Source: Aquabacterium sp. (GTDB lineage: Bacteria; Pseudomonadota; Gammaproteobacteria; Burkholderiales; Burkholderiaceae_C). From it: 64,000 nucleotides of DNA. Made by a program: the position numbers and the translations under genes. Positions 31,052-41,220 of this stretch are shown piece by piece. Within the stretch, counting starts at the first letter, position 1. Each line of letters opens with the position of its first letter. Below the pieces are notes generated by a model that saw only the letters and a list, made by a program, of their open reading frames with translations, was not told the DNA's origin and searched no databases. The DNA is taken from positions 1 through 64,000 of the forward strand of contig NZ_JAQSDR010000037.1 of assembly GCF_029946005.1 (NCBI RefSeq), in the 5' to 3' direction.

Positions 31052-31837
31052 TCATCCATAGAGGAAGGCCACCACGCGCGCAGGTGCGGCTGACGCGTTC
31101 CTCAAGCGCAGAGGGAACACGGCCACGTCGAAGCCATGAGATGGCAACTGTTCCAGGCCACACAGTTGCTCCATCTGCCAGTAGGGCCGTTTGCGCCCTA
31201 CGAGGTGACCTTGCCAGAACAGGGAGCCGTCTTTGTTTCGACGGGCTTTGGTGATCTGCGCATGGAAGGGAAGATCCCATCCCCATTGGTCAATGCCCAT
31301 CACCAGCACACCGCGCTCGATGAGCCAATCCGTGGCGGGGCCGCTCATGCCCGTCCCCAGTTTCCAGTACTGCCTGGTTCCCAGGTAGCGATCGCGCCCC
31401 GTCTTGATCAATGCAATGCTGCCGGGCCCAAGCTGGGCGCCACTTTTGGCGAGGGCTTGTTCCATGTCGACCACGTGGATCTCTTCGCCTTGCGCTTTGT
31501 GGGTCATGTCGAACACGACGCCGGGGCCGAAGCACAGGTCGAGCGGCATCTCATGAACAGCAGGCAGGCGCTGGCCCTGCGCATCGGTGGGGCCATAGTG
31601 CCAGGGCGCGTCCACGTGCGTGGTTGAATGCACGCCCATTTTGGTGATGGTGTCGTCAGCCCAGCCTGCGAAATCTGAAGGAAAGAGCTTGAAAGGCAAG
31701 CCCAGCAAGCGGACCAGCCAGCGCGCTTTGGCATGCGCGTGGTGCTTGATGCGCACCCGCATGAAGAAGGGATCTTGGCGGTTGTAGAAGATCTCTTTCG
31801 AGAGATCCACGATGCGGCTCGGTTTGATGTGCGACAT
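31052..31837 (-). CDS. cyclase-family (kynurenine formamidase-like) metal-dependent hydrolase
   Basis: 261 aa. Contains HSTTHVDAPWH (about 75-85), a variant of the HxGTHxDxPxH metal motif of the cyclase/KynB family (PF04199 type), in which the Gly is replaced by Thr. These enzymes hydrolyse amide or lactone-like bonds, for example N-formylkynurenine. The open frame runs to 31879, overlapping the FAH gene, but the ATG at 31837 lies just past the FAH stop and follows GAGGACG. The physiological substrate is unknown; the FAH partner suggests aromatic or other ring-compound degradation. Confidence 0.88.
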   Translation of the reverse strand: MSHIKPSRIVDLSKEIFYNRQDPFFMRVRIKHHAHAKARWLVRLLGLPFKLFPSDFAGWADDTITKMGVHSTTHVDAPWHYGPTDAQGQRLPAVHEMPLDLCFGPGVVFDMTHKAQGEEIHVVDMEQALAKSGAQLGPGSIALIKTGRDRYLGTRQYWKLGTGMSGPATDWLIERGVLVMGIDQWGWDLPFHAQITKARRNKDGSLFWQGHLVGRKRPYWQMEQLCGLEQLPSHGFDVAVFPLRLRNASAAPARVVAFLYG

Positions 31838-31850
31838 GATCCCGGCGTCC

Positions 31851-32753
31851 TCAGGCAATGCGGTGCTGAATTTCGCCAATGCCGTCGATTCGAAGTTGCA
31901 GCAGGTCGCCTGACTTCAGCCAGTGGCCGTTTTCCATGCCGCAGCCCCCTGGCAAGGTGCCTGTGCCGAATAGCTCACCAGGGTACAGCCGCTCGTCCAT
32001 GGAGGCCTGCGCCAGCGCTTCGCCAATCGAGTAGTGCATGCCGGCGGTGGAGGTGGCACAGATTTCCCGGCCGTTGATGCACACGCTGGCCTGGAGTGCG
32101 TTCACATCGTCCAGCAACTCATCGGCCGTGACCATGACCTCCGACATTGAGCTGAGGAAGTGCTTTGATTTTTGAGGGCCGAAGCCACTGGCCATCTCGG
32201 CTCTTTGTACATCCCGCGCGCTGAAGTCGTTCAGCACCACGAACGCGCCGATGGCGTCGAGCGCTTGAGTTGGCGTGGCGTTGAACAAGGGCTTGCCCAG
32301 CACCACGCCCAACTCAAGTTCGTAGTCCAAGGCCTTGCTGTATGACGGGCATGCCACGGTTGCGCCGCTGGGCACAAACGAGAGGTGGTTGCCAAAGTAG
32401 TAAATCGGCTGGCGATACCAGAGCGCGCTGGGCTTGAAGGCGGGGAAGGGCCGACGGGTTAATCCTTCGAACAGCGTTGTGAATCGATGGGCCGCGGGCA
32501 TGAAACGGCGTGCGTAGCCGCGTGAGGCATTGATGCAGTGCTGCTCGTAGAGCATGAAGTCCCGGAAGGAGAGGGGATGGAATGGCAGGACCGCGCCTCC
32601 CGCGTTGGCGTGCGCATCCAGCGCCGCTGAGGCAGGCGATGTCGCGCCCAGTGGGTGGGGTTGGTCGTTCAGCGTTTCCCAGCGCTGGCTCTTGAGGACT
32701 TGCGTCACTGGCAGCTCGGAGCCTGCGGGATAGGTGCGGCGCAACTTCATCAT
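31851..32753 (-). CDS. fumarylacetoacetate hydrolase-family protein
   Basis: 300 aa. C-terminal FAH fold (about 125-300) with metal-ligand segment DYELELGVVLGKP, VLNDFSARDVQ and KSKHFLSS, as in FAH/HpcE hydrolases that split C-C bonds of acylpyruvates. The N-terminal ~110 aa with HPLSFRDFMLYEQH resemble the N-domain of the larger FAH subgroup. Start ATG follows CGGAGTGA. First gene of a two-gene operon with the cyclase gene, facing a TetR gene across a double palindromic operator. Confidence 0.9.
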   Translation of the reverse strand: MMKLRRTYPAGSELPVTQVLKSQRWETLNDQPHPLGATSPASAALDAHANAGGAVLPFHPLSFRDFMLYEQHCINASRGYARRFMPAAHRFTTLFEGLTRRPFPAFKPSALWYRQPIYYFGNHLSFVPSGATVACPSYSKALDYELELGVVLGKPLFNATPTQALDAIGAFVVLNDFSARDVQRAEMASGFGPQKSKHFLSSMSEVMVTADELLDDVNALQASVCINGREICATSTAGMHYSIGEALAQASMDERLYPGELFGTGTLPGGCGMENGHWLKSGDLLQLRIDGIGEIQHRIA

Positions 32754-32765
32754 TCACTCCGTTTC

Positions 32766-32812
32766 GGAACATTTGTTCCAAATTAGAATAGCACAATCGG
32801 AACATGTGTTCC
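32766..32812. promoter_or_regulatory. double palindromic operator between FAH operon and tetR
   Basis: Two near-identical sites, GGAACATTTGTTCC (32766-32779) and GGAACATGTGTTCC (32799-32812), each with 6-bp inverted arms GGAACA/TGTTCC. They start 33 bp apart, about three helical turns, and each lies within a longer common word, CGGAACATKTGTTCCAAA. They sit between the divergent FAH and TetR genes, so they very probably bind that TetR. Confidence 0.8.
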
Positions 32813-32829
32813 AAACTGCAGGGGGCGTG

Positions 32830-33522
32830 ATGGCACGCGCAAAGTCAATCGAGAAACCGCAGGCACTGCCCAATGTTCGCGAGCGCTTGTTGGATGCGGC
32901 GGAAGCGCTGTTCGCCGAGCATGGCTTTCATGGCGCCCCCATGCGGGAGATCACCGCCCTGGCCGAGACGCGGCTTGCCAACATCAACGATCAGTTCGGC
33001 AGCAAGGAGGTCTTCTTCCAGGAGGTGATCGCACGAAGGGCTCCGCTCATCAATGCGGACCGGCTGGCCATGTTGGAAGCGGTGCGCGCGTCAAGAAGCA
33101 AAGCAGCGCAGATTCGGTCGGTGGTGGAGGCCTTTTCCCAGCCTTTGCTGGTGCGCAGTCTGGAGAGCGAAGGCTGGCGCAATTACCTTCGGCTGCTGGC
33201 CCAACTCACCAACAGCCGATCGGTGGTGCTGCTGCTGATCGCGGAGCACTTCAGCCCGATGGCCACGATGTTCAGCGAAAAAATAGGCCAGATCCTGCCG
33301 CACCTGTCGCCGCGGCAGCAGATGAACGCCTACCAGTTGATGGTGTCATCAGCCATGGCTGTTTTTTCTGACAACCGCCGCATTGACCTGATGTCAGGTG
33401 GTGCCGAGTCTTCGTCCGACTTTGCATCCCATCACGAAGACATGGTGAAGTTCGTGACGGGGGGCATTCTCAAGCTTGCGGAGCCGTGCGCGGCGGCTCA
33501 GCTTGAGCATTGCAAAGTGTAA
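32830..33522 (+). CDS. TetR/AcrR-family regulator of the FAH-cyclase operon
   Basis: 230 aa. Helix-turn-helix at about 20-62 (LFAEHGFHGAPMREITALAE, then a DQFGSKEVFF recognition/positioning helix) and a CecR/DUF1956-like C-terminal domain. The frame is open from 32734 across the operators, but MARAKS at 32830 follows a GGGGGC ribosome-binding region and gives a normal TetR N-terminus. Proposed to repress the divergent FAH-cyclase operon and itself through the two palindromes. Confidence 0.9.
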   Translation: MARAKSIEKPQALPNVRERLLDAAEALFAEHGFHGAPMREITALAETRLANINDQFGSKEVFFQEVIARRAPLINADRLAMLEAVRASRSKAAQIRSVVEAFSQPLLVRSLESEGWRNYLRLLAQLTNSRSVVLLLIAEHFSPMATMFSEKIGQILPHLSPRQQMNAYQLMVSSAMAVFSDNRRIDLMSGGAESSSDFASHHEDMVKFVTGGILKLAEPCAAAQLEHCKV

Positions 33523-33628
33523 AAATAAATGTTGCGCAGTCCTCATTCCCAAGTCTTTCATGCCGATAACTCATGCGAGGTCTATTCAATGTTGAAGGGA
33601 CCCGACCAGCATTACCTTCGAGCAAAGC

Positions 33629-35224
33629 ATGAACAGTTTCACTGTAAGAGCTCGGTTGGCCCTGACCATCGGACTTCTCGCGGTCCTGATGGCAATCATG
33701 GCGGTCATTTCCGTTGTTTCGCTGAGCCAAGCCAATCAGCGGTTGGAGGCGTTCGTCGATGGCATACACCAGCGTGCCCAACTGGCATCAGATCTGCTGG
33801 GCGCTGTGGATCGGCGCGCCATTGCGGCTCGAAACCTTGTCTTGGTCACCCAACCTGAAGAAGTTGCCGAAGAGACGGCTGCCGTCACCAAAGCCCAAGA
33901 AGATGTGGCTACCTTCATGGGTCAGCTCAAAGAGGACGTTTCCCGCCCCGACATTCCCGAGGCAGTGAAAACGAAAGTGGCGGCCATTGATGCCGTTGAA
34001 GCGAAATATGGCCCCATTGCCACCGACATTGTTCACCTGGCTTTGACCGATAAACGTGAAGAAGCCATTGCCAAGATGAACAAGGACTGCCGCCCTGCGC
34101 TCAAGGCCGTGCTGGCGGCTGTCGGAGACTTCCTGGTGGTGACCAAGGAGCGTTCGAAAGAGATGCTTGCACAAGCAGAGGCTGAATACGCCCGCCAACG
34201 CAACATCCTTCTCTCTGTCTGTTTGGTCGCGTTCGCCGCTGCGGCGGGGTTGGGTTGGGCCATCATTCGCAGCCTGATGCAAGCCCTGGGCGCCGAACCC
34301 AAGGATCTCAATGCAGCTGTACTGCAGGTCGCTTCCGGAGATTTGAGCAACGTGACCGGAGCTGATCGCGCCCCCGCCAGCAGCGTCCTCGCTGCGGTTG
34401 GCCGGATGCAACAAGACCTCTCGAAAATCGTGGCGCAGGTGCGTGCCAGCAGTGACAGCATTGCGACCGGGTCAGCGCAGATTGCCATGGGCAATGCTGA
34501 TCTGAGTCAGCGCACCGAGGAGCAAGCCAGCAACCTGGAGCAAACTGCGGCATCGATGGAGCAGCTGTCGGGCACCGTCAAGAACAGCGCGGCAACCGCC
34601 AGTCAGGCCAATCACTTGGCTGAGGGTGCGTCTGCAGCTGCATTAAAGGGTGGGAAGGCAGTCAGCACGGTGGTCGACACCATGCACGACATCACTGCCT
34701 CGTCCAAGAAAATCACCGACATCATTGGCGTGATTGACGGCATCGCCTTTCAGACGAACATACTGGCTTTGAACGCTGCGGTAGAAGCCGCCAGGGCTGG
34801 CGAGCAGGGCCGCGGTTTTGCCGTGGTCGCCAGCGAGGTGCGAAGCCTGGCTAGCCGTTCGGCGGATGCGGCCAAGGAAATCAAAGCGCTGATTGGCGCC
34901 AGCGTTGAGAAGGTCGAAATCGGCTCACGCCAGGTCAATGAAGCCGGCGAATCGATGACGGAGATCGTCTCGCAGATTCGCCACGTCAGCCAACTGATCA
35001 GCGAACTCTCTACAGCCAGCGTGGAGCAGGCAACCGGGATCAGCCAAGTTGGTGATGCTGTAACGCAGCTCGACCAAGTGACTCAACAAAATGCTGCCCT
35101 GGTGGAGGAGAGTGCAGCTGCGGCAGAAAGTCTGAAACATCAAGCTGCCGCGTTGGCCGAAGTGGTCAGCGTGTTCAGACTCGGTGGTAATGAAGATACA
35201 GGCTTTCGTTCGAACGCTGCCTAG
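33629..35224 (+). CDS. methyl-accepting chemotaxis protein
   Basis: 531 aa. Membrane helix 1 (about 10-32), periplasmic four-helix-bundle (4HB_MCP-like) sensor (about 33-190), helix 2 (about 192-212), HAMP-like region (about 213-265), then the signalling domain with the CheA/CheW-binding hairpin around [20 protein letters not shown] (about 370-390) and flanking methylation helices. Short C-terminus without a CheR-docking pentapeptide. Stand-alone receptor, no che genes nearby; ligand unknown. Confidence 0.93.
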   Translation: MNSFTVRARLALTIGLLAVLMAIMAVISVVSLSQANQRLEAFVDGIHQRAQLASDLLGAVDRRAIAARNLVLVTQPEEVAEETAAVTKAQEDVATFMGQLKEDVSRPDIPEAVKTKVAAIDAVEAKYGPIATDIVHLALTDKREEAIAKMNKDCRPALKAVLAAVGDFLVVTKERSKEMLAQAEAEYARQRNILLSVCLVAFAAAAGLGWAIIRSLMQALGAEPKDLNAAVLQVASGDLSNVTGADRAPASSVLAAVGRMQQDLSKIVAQVRASSDSIATGSAQIAMGNADLSQRTEEQASNLEQTAASMEQLSGTVKNSAATASQANHLAEGASAAALKGGKAVSTVVDTMHDITASSKKITDIIGVIDGIAFQTNILALNAAVEAARAGEQGRGFAVVASEVRSLASRSADAAKEIKALIGASVEKVEIGSRQVNEAGESMTEIVSQIRHVSQLISELSTASVEQATGISQVGDAVTQLDQVTQQNAALVEESAAAAESLKHQAAALAEVVSVFRLGGNEDTGFRSNAA

Positions 35225-35335
35225 CAGCAGCCCGCATTGTTGAGTTCACTGCGGCGCTGGAACCTGCGCTGAGGAAGGTTGGCAGTGCGCGTCGCGGGGG
35301 CAGCGGGGCGGTTGCCAGGCTGCCCAGCGTGGGTG

Positions 35336-38300
35336 TCAAGAGCTGCTGGGCGTGGGGGGTTTGATCCACACCAAATACAGCGCCGGCACAAACACCAGGG
35401 TCAGCACCGTGGCCGCGATCAGGCCGCCCATGATGGCCATCGCCATCGGGCCCCAGAACACGCTGCTGGTCAGCGGCACCATGGCCAGCACCGCGGCGGC
35501 GGCCGTCAGCACCACGGGGCGCGAGCGGCGCACGGTGGCCTCCACCACGGCTTGTGCCTGCGGCATGCCCGACGCGATGTCGCTGTCGATCTGGTCCACC
35601 AGGATCACGGCATTGCGCATGATCATGCCGCCCAGCGCGATCACACCCAGCAAGGCCACAAAGCCAAATGGTGCATTGAAGACCAGCAAGGCGGGCACCA
35701 CGCCAATGAGCCCCAGTGGTGCGGTGAGGAACACCATCCACATGCGCGAGAAGCTCTGCAACTGAACCATCAGGATCAGCAGCATCACCACGAACATGAG
35801 CGGGAAGACCGCGAACAGCGCCTGGTTGGATTTGTCGCTTTCTTCAATGGCGCCACCTTGCTCGATGCGGTACCCCGGCGGCAGCTTGTCGATGATGGGT
35901 TTCAAAGTGGGCCAGATCTTTGTCGTGGCCGAAGGCCCTTGCACGCCGTCATGCACATCGCTGCGCACGGTGAGCACCATGTCGCGGTTGCGCCGCCACA
36001 GCACTGGCTCTTCAAAAGCGGGCACCAGCGTGGCCACTTGCGACAGGGGCACCACCGCGCCGCTGCGCGTGAACAGGCTCACGTCGCCCAGTTGCTCCAG
36101 CGCCAGGCGCTCTTTGGGTGCGGCGCGCACGGTGACGTCGATCAGGTCCTCACCGCGACGGATCTGCGTGGCAGGCGCTCCGCTCAGCACGGTCTGCATC
36201 ATGGCCGACACATCCGCGCTGGTGATGCCCAGGAGCCGGGCCTTGTCCTGGTCGAGCTGAACGCGCAGGGTGCGCACCTGTTCGTTCCAGTCGAGCTGGG
36301 TGTCGCGCACGAGGGGGCTTTGCCGCACGGCATCACGCACTTGGTAGGCGATCTCGCGGACCTTGGCCGTGTCGGGGCCGACCACGCGGAACTGCACCGG
36401 GAAGCCGATGGGCGGACCGAACTCAAAACGCGTGACGCGCCCCCGCAGGTCGGGGAACTCGCGTTCGGCGGCGAACAGGTCGAGCAAACGGCGGCGCACG
36501 GCCTCGCGGTCGGCCACATTGGCCGTTTTGACGACGATCTGGGCGTAGCTCGGGTTGGGCAGCTCAATGGGCAAAGACAGGAAGAAGCGCGGTGCGCCAG
36601 CGCCGGTGTAAGAGCTGACGTGCTGAACCTGGGCATCGCGTTTCAGCACCTGCTCGAAACGCTTCACTTGCGCCTCGGTGGCCGTGAACGAGGCGCCTTC
36701 GCGCATGCGCAGGTCAACGATCAGCTCCAGCCGCGAGGCGGTCGGGAAGAATTGCTGCTGCACCAGCCCCATGCCCGCGATCGCACCGACGAAGAGAACG
36801 CCAGTGGCCACCAGCACCAAGAAGCGGTGCGCCATGCACCACTGCAAAACGCGGCGCAGACGCTGGTAGAGGGCGCCCGCGTAAGGGTCATGTTCCGCAC
36901 CGCCATGAGCCTTCATGGTCTTGGGCAGCAGCACGATCCCCAGGTAGGGCGTGAACACCACGGCCACGAACCAGGATGTGATCAAGGCCACGCCCACCAC
37001 CCAGAAGATGCCGCCCGCGTACTCGCCGCTGATGGACTTGGCAAAGCCCACCGGCATGAACCCCGCCACCGTCACCAGCGTGCCGGTCAACATGGGGAAG
37101 GCCGTGGACGAGTAGGCAAAGGTCGCCGCGCTCACGCGGTCCCAGCCTTGCTCCATCTTCACGACCATCATCTCAACCGCGATGATGGCGTCGTCCACCA
37201 ACAGGCCCAGCGCAATGATCAGGGCGCCCAGCGAAATGCGATCCAGGCTCCAGCCTGCGGCCAGCATCACGATGGCCACGATCGCCAGCACCAGTGGCAC
37301 GGAAGCGGCCACGACGATGCCGGTGCGCCAGCCCAGGAACAAGAAGCACACCGCCAGCACAATGGCCAGCGCTTCCAGGAAAGACCGCTCGAATTCCCAC
37401 ACCGATTCTTCAACGATGTTGGGTTGGTCCGCCACCTTCTCGACCACCACGCCCAAGGGCAGGCTGGCCTTCAGGGCTGTCATGCGCGCCTCCAGGTCGC
37501 GCCCCAGCGTCAGGATGTTGCCGTGCTGCGCGAAGGTGATGGCGAGCATCAGCACGGGCTTGCCATCGTGGCGCACGGTGAAGGAGGGCGGGTCTTCCAG
37601 CCCTGCGCTGACCTTGGCCACGTCCCCCAGCCTCAGCAACTTGCCGCCTGCCGCGATGGAGACGTTGGCCACATCGCGTGCATCGCGCAGGTTGCCCCCC
37701 ACCCGCACGAACACTTGATCACCACGGCCCTCGGTCGCGCCCGAGGGGCTGACCATGTTTTGACGCGCCAAGGCTTCGATCACGGTCTGCGGGCTGATGC
37801 CGAGCGAGGCCAGGCGTTGGCTTGAGAACTCGACATGCACCTTCTCGGCCTGGCGCCCGAACACATCAACCTTGGTCACGCCGGACACGGACTGAACCTG
37901 GCGTTTGATGTCTTCTGTCAGCACCTGCAGTTCGGGCCAGCTCAGGTCGGCGGCGCTGATGGCGTACATCACGCTGTAGACATCGCTGAACTCGTCATTG
38001 AAGATGGGGCCGAGCACACCCTGCGGGAGCTGGTGGCGCACATCGCCGATCTTCTTGCGAGCTTGATACCAGGCGCGCTCCATCTCGGCCTTGGGCGTGC
38101 CGCCTTTCATCCAGAGGTTGACACCCCCAAAGCCCTGGCGCGAAAAGCTGCGGATGAAATCAACACCTTCGATCTTCTGCAGTTCACGCTCCATGCGGTT
38201 GAGCACCTGATCCTGCACCTCCTGCGCCGAGGCGCCAGGCCAGGCCACCACCGCGGTCATGGATGGCACCATGAACTGCGGGTCTTCCAGGCGGCCCAGG

Positions 38301-38404
38301 CGCGTGAACGCAAAGATGCCGACCAGCAGGCTGCCGATGATCATGAACAGCACCATCGCGCGGTGCGTGACGGCCCACTCTGAGAGATTGAACGACTTCA
38401 TCAC
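35336..38404 (-). CDS. RND efflux permease (AcrB-like inner membrane pump)
   Basis: 1022 aa. Twelve-helix RND architecture: helix 1 (about 15-35), two large periplasmic loops, and the proton-relay segment ALGLLVDDAIIAVEMM (about 395-410) in TM4 with paired Asp. The protein belongs to the HAE-type drug/organic-solvent exporters rather than metal exporters, judging by LVDDAIIAVEM and N-terminal SLLVGIFAFTRLGRLEDP. It ends with a short tail. It overlaps the adaptor gene by 4 bp (ATGA) and is the last gene of the OMF-adaptor-permease operon. Confidence 0.93.
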   Translation of the reverse strand: MMKSFNLSEWAVTHRAMVLFMIIGSLLVGIFAFTRLGRLEDPQFMVPSMTAVVAWPGASAQEVQDQVLNRMERELQKIEGVDFIRSFSRQGFGGVNLWMKGGTPKAEMERAWYQARKKIGDVRHQLPQGVLGPIFNDEFSDVYSVMYAISAADLSWPELQVLTEDIKRQVQSVSGVTKVDVFGRQAEKVHVEFSSQRLASLGISPQTVIEALARQNMVSPSGATEGRGDQVFVRVGGNLRDARDVANVSIAAGGKLLRLGDVAKVSAGLEDPPSFTVRHDGKPVLMLAITFAQHGNILTLGRDLEARMTALKASLPLGVVVEKVADQPNIVEESVWEFERSFLEALAIVLAVCFLFLGWRTGIVVAASVPLVLAIVAIVMLAAGWSLDRISLGALIIALGLLVDDAIIAVEMMVVKMEQGWDRVSAATFAYSSTAFPMLTGTLVTVAGFMPVGFAKSISGEYAGGIFWVVGVALITSWFVAVVFTPYLGIVLLPKTMKAHGGAEHDPYAGALYQRLRRVLQWCMAHRFLVLVATGVLFVGAIAGMGLVQQQFFPTASRLELIVDLRMREGASFTATEAQVKRFEQVLKRDAQVQHVSSYTGAGAPRFFLSLPIELPNPSYAQIVVKTANVADREAVRRRLLDLFAAEREFPDLRGRVTRFEFGPPIGFPVQFRVVGPDTAKVREIAYQVRDAVRQSPLVRDTQLDWNEQVRTLRVQLDQDKARLLGITSADVSAMMQTVLSGAPATQIRRGEDLIDVTVRAAPKERLALEQLGDVSLFTRSGAVVPLSQVATLVPAFEEPVLWRRNRDMVLTVRSDVHDGVQGPSATTKIWPTLKPIIDKLPPGYRIEQGGAIEESDKSNQALFAVFPLMFVVMLLILMVQLQSFSRMWMVFLTAPLGLIGVVPALLVFNAPFGFVALLGVIALGGMIMRNAVILVDQIDSDIASGMPQAQAVVEATVRRSRPVVLTAAAAVLAMVPLTSSVFWGPMAMAIMGGLIAATVLTLVFVPALYLVWIKPPTPSSS

Positions 38405-39513
38405 AAGCTCCCTGGGCGCATGACCGTCTGCACCTTCATGCCCGCATCGAGTTTTTGGGCGCCCGCCGACACGACCAGCACACCGTCGGGCAGGCCTGTG
38501 ACACGCACACGGTCCGTGGACTGCGACAACAAGGTCACGGGTTGGCGCGTCAAGGCCCCGGTTTTGTCATTGGCCAGCCAGACCGACGGGGACTGGTGGG
38601 TGGTGAGCAGCGCGCCAGATGGCAGCTCGGCAGAGGCGATGCTGCCTTTTCGTGCCAGTTGAACATCGGCCGTCACGCCCATGCGCAACGACGGGGGCGG
38701 TGACACGAAGGCGTAGCGCGCGCGGAAGGTGCGCGTCTGCGCCGACGCGCTGGGCGCCAACTCGCGCAAGCTGAGCTTGACCAGATCGGGCGCCCCCTCC
38801 ATGCGCGCATGCGCCACTTGATTGCGCAAACCCGCCGCGAGTGCTTCGGGCACGTCCACCACCACTTCCAGCTCGCCCGGCTTGGCCAGCTCGATCACGG
38901 TTTGACCTTCGTTCACCATCTGCCCCACCTCAAGCTGCAGGCCGGTGATGACCCCGTCAAAGGGCGCGCTCAGCACCGCGTACCCGGTGCGGTTGCGCAG
39001 CAGATCGAGTTGCCTCTGGGCCTGGACCAGGCGTGCCGCCGCCGCGTCCGAGCGGGCCTGCTGGCGTTCATGGTCCGCCGCGCCCACCGAGCCATCTTCC
39101 AGCAGGCGCTTGAAGCGAGCCGCATCGCTGGCCGCTTGGGTGGCGTCCACCTGGGCCGCGCGCAATTGCTCGGCGGCTGCGTCTGCAGCCAGTTGGTAAT
39201 CGGCCGCATCAATGCGGGCCAAAGGCTGACCGGCACGCACTGCTTGGCCGATGTCCACCAGACGGGCCATGACCTTGCCCCCTGCGCGAAAGGCGAGGGC
39301 ACTCTCGATGCGTGGGCGGACGGCGCCGCTCAGGATCAGCAGGTCCTCGCCCTGGTCGTTGTGCACGGGGGTGACATACACCGCGGGTGTGGGTGGTGCT
39401 TGCTCGGCGGGCGGCGAACAAGCGGTCAGCACCGCCAGCGCACTGAGGGCCAGACTGAACCAGACCAGGGCGTGGGCATACTTCATGAGGCGGAAGTCAG
39501 AGGCTTTGATCAT
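38401..39513 (-). CDS. RND efflux periplasmic adaptor (lipoprotein)
   Basis: 370 aa from ATG 39513. Lipoprotein signal peptide with lipobox LTAC (about 28-31), then HlyD/MFP domains: lipoyl half-motif AFRAGGKVMARLVDIGQAVRAG, alpha-hairpin (about 90-165), second lipoyl half LSAPFDGVITGLQLEVGQMV, and a beta-barrel (about 200-290). Links the inner pump to the outer channel. The start codon overlaps the stop of the OMF gene (ATGA); the longer frame (39576) would overlap it further, so was rejected. Confidence 0.92.
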   Translation of the reverse strand: MIKASDFRLMKYAHALVWFSLALSALAVLTACSPPAEQAPPTPAVYVTPVHNDQGEDLLILSGAVRPRIESALAFRAGGKVMARLVDIGQAVRAGQPLARIDAADYQLAADAAAEQLRAAQVDATQAASDAARFKRLLEDGSVGAADHERQQARSDAAAARLVQAQRQLDLLRNRTGYAVLSAPFDGVITGLQLEVGQMVNEGQTVIELAKPGELEVVVDVPEALAAGLRNQVAHARMEGAPDLVKLSLRELAPSASAQTRTFRARYAFVSPPPSLRMGVTADVQLARKGSIASAELPSGALLTTHQSPSVWLANDKTGALTRQPVTLLSQSTDRVRVTGLPDGVLVVSAGAQKLDAGMKVQTVMRPGSL

Positions 39514-40982
39514 GGCAAGCTTTCGGGGGCAAGGCTGGTCGGCGGCTTGGTGTTGGCTGAGGGGGTGTCCTGCCATCCACCACCCAGGGCCTGGGCGAGC
39601 TGGACGGTGTTCAGCGCCAGTTGCGCCTGGCCATCGATGGCCGACAGCTCTGCGGCGAGCACACCGCGTTGTGCGTCAATCAGTTGCAGTAGGTCGATCT
39701 GGCCTTCCCGGTGCAGGGACTCAGCGTGATGCAAACCCGTGCGCCGCGCACGGGTGGTGGCGTCCAGGGCGGTTGAGCGATCACGCTCCTGGGCCAAGGC
39801 CACGAGGCTGTCGTCAACGTCCTTGACGGCGCCGAGGACGGCCTTCTCGTACTGCAAGGTGGCCATGCGCTCTTTGGCCGATTGGCGCTCGACTGCGGCG
39901 CGCAAGCGGCCCGCATCGAACAGCGGCATGGTGAAGGCGAGGGCGGCCGTGCTGTAGCGAACCGGCGAGAGGTCCAGCGCATTCAGGCGCAGGTCTTGGC
40001 GACCAAACGCCGCGGCCAGGAAGAACTTGGGCCACCGGTCGGCCTGGCTTTCGCGCAAGCGCGCAGCCTCGGCCATGAACTGCTTTTGTGCCACGCGCAG
40101 ATCCGGGCGGCGCAACAATAGTTCGACAGGCTGCTTGGCAGACAAGCGCGGCGGCGTCGGCAGCCCAGGTGCGCCTGATGAGGCCAACTCGGGCAAGGGC
40201 TGGTTGGGATTGGTCCCCACCAGCACCGCCAACTGGGTTTCGCTCACGGCGACCAGAGTCCGCAATGGGGGCAGTTGTGCGGCGAGCGATTGCACTTCAC
40301 CTGCGGCTCGGGCCACGTCAAATCGGCTGGCCTGGCCCGCGGATTCTCTGCTGCGGGTCAGCCGTTCGGTGTCGGCCTGGGCTTTGAGCAGGGCTTCCAG
40401 TTTCACCAAGCGCAGCCGTGCGCTTTGCCAGACGATGTAGTGGCGAGCCACTTCACTGCTGACCAGCCAAAGCGCTGTGTCGACACCATCTTCGGCGGTG
40501 AGCGCATCGAGTTCAGCGGCATCGGCGCTGGCACGCGCCGCGCCGAACACATCGAGCTCCCAGCCCAAGTCCAGGGCCCCTCGGTAGGCCCTGGTGTCTG
40601 GCTTGCCCTGCTTGACCTGGTCCGGCAAGCCACTGCGCTCGCTCGATGCGGATCCGGTGAGCGCCACCGTCGGCCACAGCCGCGACGCCATGGCCGTGTG
40701 ACCGGCCCGGGCCTGCCACACACGCTGCACGGCGATGCGGACGTCGTGGTTGGCCGATTGCGCCCGTCGTATCAGGGCCTCGAGCGCCGCGTCGTTGAAG
40801 CTTCTCCACCACGTTGCATCGGGCTCTGGTGTCGTCGCTTCGGCGTGGCGGAAGCGAGCATCCTGCGTGGCAGATACAACGGGTGGTTCAGGGGGAGGCG
40901 TGGCGCAAGCCGACAGCAAGGTGGCCAGGCACAAGGCCAGCGCTGGCGGAAGTTGCTGAAGCCGCAGTGGCGGAAAAGACAT
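39510..40982 (-). CDS. outer-membrane efflux lipoprotein, NodT/OprM type
   Basis: 490 aa. Lipoprotein signal peptide with LLSAC (Cys about 26), then two tandem OEP/TolC repeats (about 65-260 and 280-470) with characteristic helical barrel text such as FDVARAAGEVQSLAAQLP and LLLRRPDLRVAQ. Forms the outer channel for the RND pump encoded downstream. First gene of the operon; three palindromic operators lie upstream. Confidence 0.93.
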   Translation of the reverse strand: MSFPPLRLQQLPPALALCLATLLSACATPPPEPPVVSATQDARFRHAEATTPEPDATWWRSFNDAALEALIRRAQSANHDVRIAVQRVWQARAGHTAMASRLWPTVALTGSASSERSGLPDQVKQGKPDTRAYRGALDLGWELDVFGAARASADAAELDALTAEDGVDTALWLVSSEVARHYIVWQSARLRLVKLEALLKAQADTERLTRSRESAGQASRFDVARAAGEVQSLAAQLPPLRTLVAVSETQLAVLVGTNPNQPLPELASSGAPGLPTPPRLSAKQPVELLLRRPDLRVAQKQFMAEAARLRESQADRWPKFFLAAAFGRQDLRLNALDLSPVRYSTAALAFTMPLFDAGRLRAAVERQSAKERMATLQYEKAVLGAVKDVDDSLVALAQERDRSTALDATTRARRTGLHHAESLHREGQIDLLQLIDAQRGVLAAELSAIDGQAQLALNTVQLAQALGGGWQDTPSANTKPPTSLAPESLP

Positions 40983-40997
40983 GATTCCCGATCAGTG

Positions 40998-41043
40998 GTT
41001 GACGGTGTCTACCAGTGTGCTGCAAGATGTAGACGCTGTCAAC
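40998..41043. promoter_or_regulatory. two operator copies near the RND operon start
   Basis: GTTGACGGTGTCTAC (40998-41012) and GTAGACGCTGTCAAC (41029-41043) match the perfect palindrome at 41221 in 12 and 13 of 15 positions. Their starts are 31 bp apart (three helical turns), beginning 16 bp upstream of the OMF start codon. Consistent with two TetR dimers blocking the operon promoter. Confidence 0.75.
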
Positions 41044-41220
41044 CAGGCGCGTGATTCATCGCGGGGATGTCTTGTCGGCAGCGCATTCCTGGGGAAAAAA
41101 ACCAGGGCTGAACCCCAAGCGCACCTTGAACTTGTTGAAGAAAGCGCGCTGCGCCGCCAGCCCCGCGAGTGCCGAATGTGCCACGGCGATGGAGGTGGAT
41201 TGAGCCCCTGTTGCGTCAGC

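Noticed and set aside
35279-37825. An 848-codon open frame antisense to the RND permease
   Set aside because: His/Gln/Arg-rich shadow frame of a well-formed pump gene; no ribosome-binding site or recognisable domain.
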